Origin: Aureococcus anophagefferens
Lineage: Eukaryota; Sar; Pelagophyceae; Pelagomonadales; Pelagomonadaceae
Assembly: GCF_000186865.1 (NCBI RefSeq)
Contig: NW_008705565.1
Coordinates: 2,029,244-2,093,243 of the forward strand
Reading direction: 5' to 3'
DNA: 64,000 bases
In this document: positions 62,074 through 64,000 of the stretch, in pieces
How positions within the stretch are numbered: position 1 is the stretch's first letter
How the letters are laid out: every line of letters starts with the position of its first letter
Translations under genes and position numbers: made by a program
The notes under the pieces: generated by a model
Told to the model about the DNA's origin: nothing
The model's input: only the letters and a program-made list of their open reading frames with translations
Database searches by the model: none

Positions 62074-64000
62074 ATGCCGCTTTCGCTCGCCTACGAGGTG
62101 GAGATCCCCGGCGTGGACGTCGCCGCGTACGACGCCGCCTGGGCGTCGGACCCGACGATCACGGTGAACGGCGAGAAGCGGCGCGTCGACGCGTCTAAAG
62201 TCACGGGCTCGACGACGCTCCTCGATTTTCTGCGTTTAGAATGCGGGCTCACGGGCGCGAAGCTCGGCTGCGGCGAGGGCGGCTGCGGCGCCTGCACGGT
62301 CGTCGTGTCGACCTGGGACGTGTCGGCGCGCAAGCCCGTGCACCGCTCCATCAACGGCTGCCTCGCGCCGGCGCTCTCGTGCGTCGGCGCCGCAGTCACG
62401 ACCGTCGAGGGCATGGGCAGCGCGGCGGCCCCGCACCCCATCCAGAGCGCCCTCGCCGAGGGCCACGGCTCCCAGTGCGGCTTCTGCACGCCGGGCATCG
62501 CCGCGAGCATGTACGCGTTAATCACGCCCGAGACGACGGTGGCCGACGTCGAGGAGCACCTCGACGGGAATCTGTGCCGCTGCACGGGCTACCGGCCCAT
62601 CTGGGACGCGGCGAAGCAGCTCTGCGTCGACGCGAAGGACGCGGCGGCGACGAGCCAGCGCCAGGGGACCGTGCCCGCGCTGGAGCGCGGCCACCGGTGC
62701 GACACGTCTCGGAAATGCGCGAACGCGGAGCGGCCGGCGCTGCCCGAGATCCCCTTCCCGCCGGCGCTGGCGACGCCGCTGGGCGCCTTCCGCTGCGGCG
62801 ACTTCTGGCGCCCGGGCACCGTCGGCGACGCCTGCGCGCTGAAGAAGCACTTCGGGAGCGCGGCGCGGTTCGTCGTCGGCTGCTCCGAGGTCGCCATCGA
62901 GCAGCGGTTCCGGTCGCGCTACCACGCCCAGTACATCTCCCTGTCGGGCGTGCCCGCGCTCGTCGGCGTGGCCGCGGACACCGACTGCCTCGTCGTCGGC
63001 GGCGCGGCGCCGCTCAACGACGTTGTTGCTGCGTGCCACCTCCACGAGGCCGAGGAGCGCACGGCCGCGGGCCCGCTCCGCGCGGCGGCGCAGCTCCTGC
63101 GCTGGTTCGCGTCGACGCAGATCCGCAACGGCGCGTCGCTCGGCGGCAACCTGGCGACCGCGTCGCCCATCTCCGACATGAACCCGCTGCTGGCCGCGTG
63201 CCGCGCGACCGTGACCGTCGCGGCGGCCGGCGGCGCCCGGCGCGACCTCGACGCGTCGTCCTTCTTCCTCGGCTACCGCAAGACGAAGCTCCTCGAGGAC
63301 GAGGTCATCGAGTCGATCCGCGTGCCCTACGGCCGGCCCCTGGAGTTCGTGCGGCCCTACAAGCAGAGCCGGCGCCGCGAGGACGACATCGCCATCGTCA
63401 CGTCGACGCTGCGCGTGGTCCTGGCCGAACGCGACGGCGGCTACGTCGTGCAGGAGGCGGCCTTCGCCTTCGGCGGCCTCGCGGCGACGGTGAAGCTCGC
63501 GGACGCGACGGCGAAGTGCGTCGTCGGCCGGCGCTTCGACATGGACCTCTACGACACCGCGGCCAGGGTCCTCGGCGACGAGGTGCGCCTCGGCGCGTCG
63601 GCGCCCGGCGGCCAGCCCGAGTACCGCGCGGCGCTCGCCTGCTCCTTCCTCTTCAAGTTCTTCCTCGCGACGTGCGCGGACGTCGGCGTCGCCGTCGACC
63701 CGAGATCCGCGTCGGGCGCGCGGACCTTCGTCGACGCGCCGAAGCCGTCGATCACGGGCGCCCAGGCCTGGCCCGTGCTCGACCGCGCGGCCAGGGGCCT
63801 CGAGGCGACGACCTACGACACGCTCCACCGGGGCGGCGGGCCCCTGGTCTGCGGCGTGTCGAAGAAGCACCAGACCGCGCTGCTCCAGGTCACGGGCGAG
63901 GCGCGCTACACGGACGACCAGCCCGCGCCGGCGGAGACGCTCCACGCGTGCCTCGTGTTAGCCGGCAAGGTCGGCGCGATCCGCGGTGTGGATATGGTCA
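62074..64000 (+). CDS. XDH: Xanthine dehydrogenase, 3' end outside window
   Basis: The frame is open from ATG 62074 to the window end, about 640 residues. The first [2Fe-2S] cluster is GCGEGGCGACTVVV; the second is SQCGFCTPGIAAS with LDGNLCRCTGYRPI. The FAD domain has RFVVGCSEVAIEQRFRSRYH, ASTQIRNGASLGGNLATASP and SSFFLGYRKTKLLEDEVI. The start of the molybdopterin domain is seen as VTGEARYTDDQPAPAETLHA. This is the order of xanthine dehydrogenase, which oxidises hypoxanthine and xanthine to urate in purine catabolism. The V-G-N-T FAD motif reads V-G-C-S, a variation. The last bases read GGTGTGGATATGG; an intron or further coding cannot be distinguished. Confidence 0.92.
   Translation, partial: MPLSLAYEVEIPGVDVAAYDAAWASDPTITVNGEKRRVDASKVTGSTTLLDFLRLECGLTGAKLGCGEGGCGACTVVVSTWDVSARKPVHRSINGCLAPALSCVGAAVTTVEGMGSAAAPHPIQSALAEGHGSQCGFCTPGIAASMYALITPETTVADVEEHLDGNLCRCTGYRPIWDAAKQLCVDAKDAAATSQRQGTVPALERGHRCDTSRKCANAERPALPEIPFPPALATPLGAFRCGDFWRPGTVGDACALKKHFGSAARFVVGCSEVAIEQRFRSRYHAQYISLSGVPALVGVAADTDCLVVGGAAPLNDVVAACHLHEAEERTAAGPLRAAAQLLRWFASTQIRNGASLGGNLATASPISDMNPLLAACRATVTVAAAGGARRDLDASSFFLGYRKTKLLEDEVIESIRVPYGRPLEFVRPYKQSRRREDDIAIVTSTLRVVLAERDGGYVVQEAAFAFGGLAATVKLADATAKCVVGRRFDMDLYDTAARVLGDEVRLGASAPGGQPEYRAALACSFLFKFFLATCADVGVAVDPRSASGARTFVDAPKPSITGAQAWPVLDRAARGLEATTYDTLHRGGGPLVCGVSKKHQTALLQVTGEARYTDDQPAPAETLHACLVLAGKVGAIRGVDMV

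Noticed and set aside
63970..64000. An introner at the end of the window (GGTGTGGATATGG)
   Set aside because: Only about 20 bases are available and the core is not visible; GTGTGG alone is not enough.

Overview
This is nuclear DNA of a eukaryote. It is very GC-rich, genes lie on both strands with no operons, spliceosomal introns are small, and the proteins are typically eukaryotic (formin, Rab, sorting nexin, U3 snoRNP protein, borealin, DEAH helicase, ABCG). The ATP sulfurylase and an acetyltransferase start with a signal peptide followed by an A-F cleavage motif, the plastid-targeting signature of algae with secondary red plastids. Several introns are near-identical transposable 'introner' elements with 8-bp target duplications. 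Together these point to a stramenopile alga, most likely a pelagophyte such as Aureococcus anophagefferens. The species is an inference; I ran no search.

Layout. 0-9 kb: 3' part of an ATAD3-like AAA ATPase, a Cys-loop ligand-gated channel, a dual-specificity phosphatase, a SET-like plus methyltransferase fusion, a CYTH/thiamine-triphosphatase-like protein, Rab2 and an HMG-box protein. 9-13.3 kb: a PH-FH2 formin. 13.3-14.7 kb: no convincing gene, but strongly self-complementary sequence. 14.7-25 kb: two unknown genes, a PRMT-like methyltransferase, a sorting nexin and a ZNFX1-like helicase with two introners. 25-35 kb: a membrane protein, RRP9, a SAP-motif protein, an inositol/sugar transporter, a small membrane protein with an introner, a MYND-Aha1 protein, an unknown protein and a small secreted protein. 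35.8-42.8 kb: an RlmN-like radical-SAM enzyme, plastid ATP sulfurylase, a plastid-type GNAT protein, a coiled-coil protein and borealin. 43.3-44.1 kb: a GC minisatellite and an AT-rich hAT-like MITE. 44.1-51.4 kb: a small unknown protein, a cation channel with a cyclic-nucleotide-binding-like domain, a Cys-rich membrane protein, a Notum/pectin-acetylesterase-like enzyme with an introner, and a gene broken by an N gap. 51.5-64 kb: an ABCG transporter, a proline-racemase family enzyme with a decayed introner, a DEAH helicase, a PX protein, a NYN-like protein, a CAP-PDZ protein and the 5' part of xanthine dehydrogenase.

Most notable system: five intact introners and one decayed one. In each intact case the sense-strand target duplication begins with GT and serves as the donor, while the element's last bases (CAG) are the acceptor, so splicing restores the pre-insertion reading frame exactly. 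Two terminal-repeat types carry one related body, and insertion works in either body orientation. Many ORF starts in this GC-rich DNA are GTG or TTG readings; the starts given here are the first plausible ATG. Gene boundaries at the 5' side are therefore less certain than stops.
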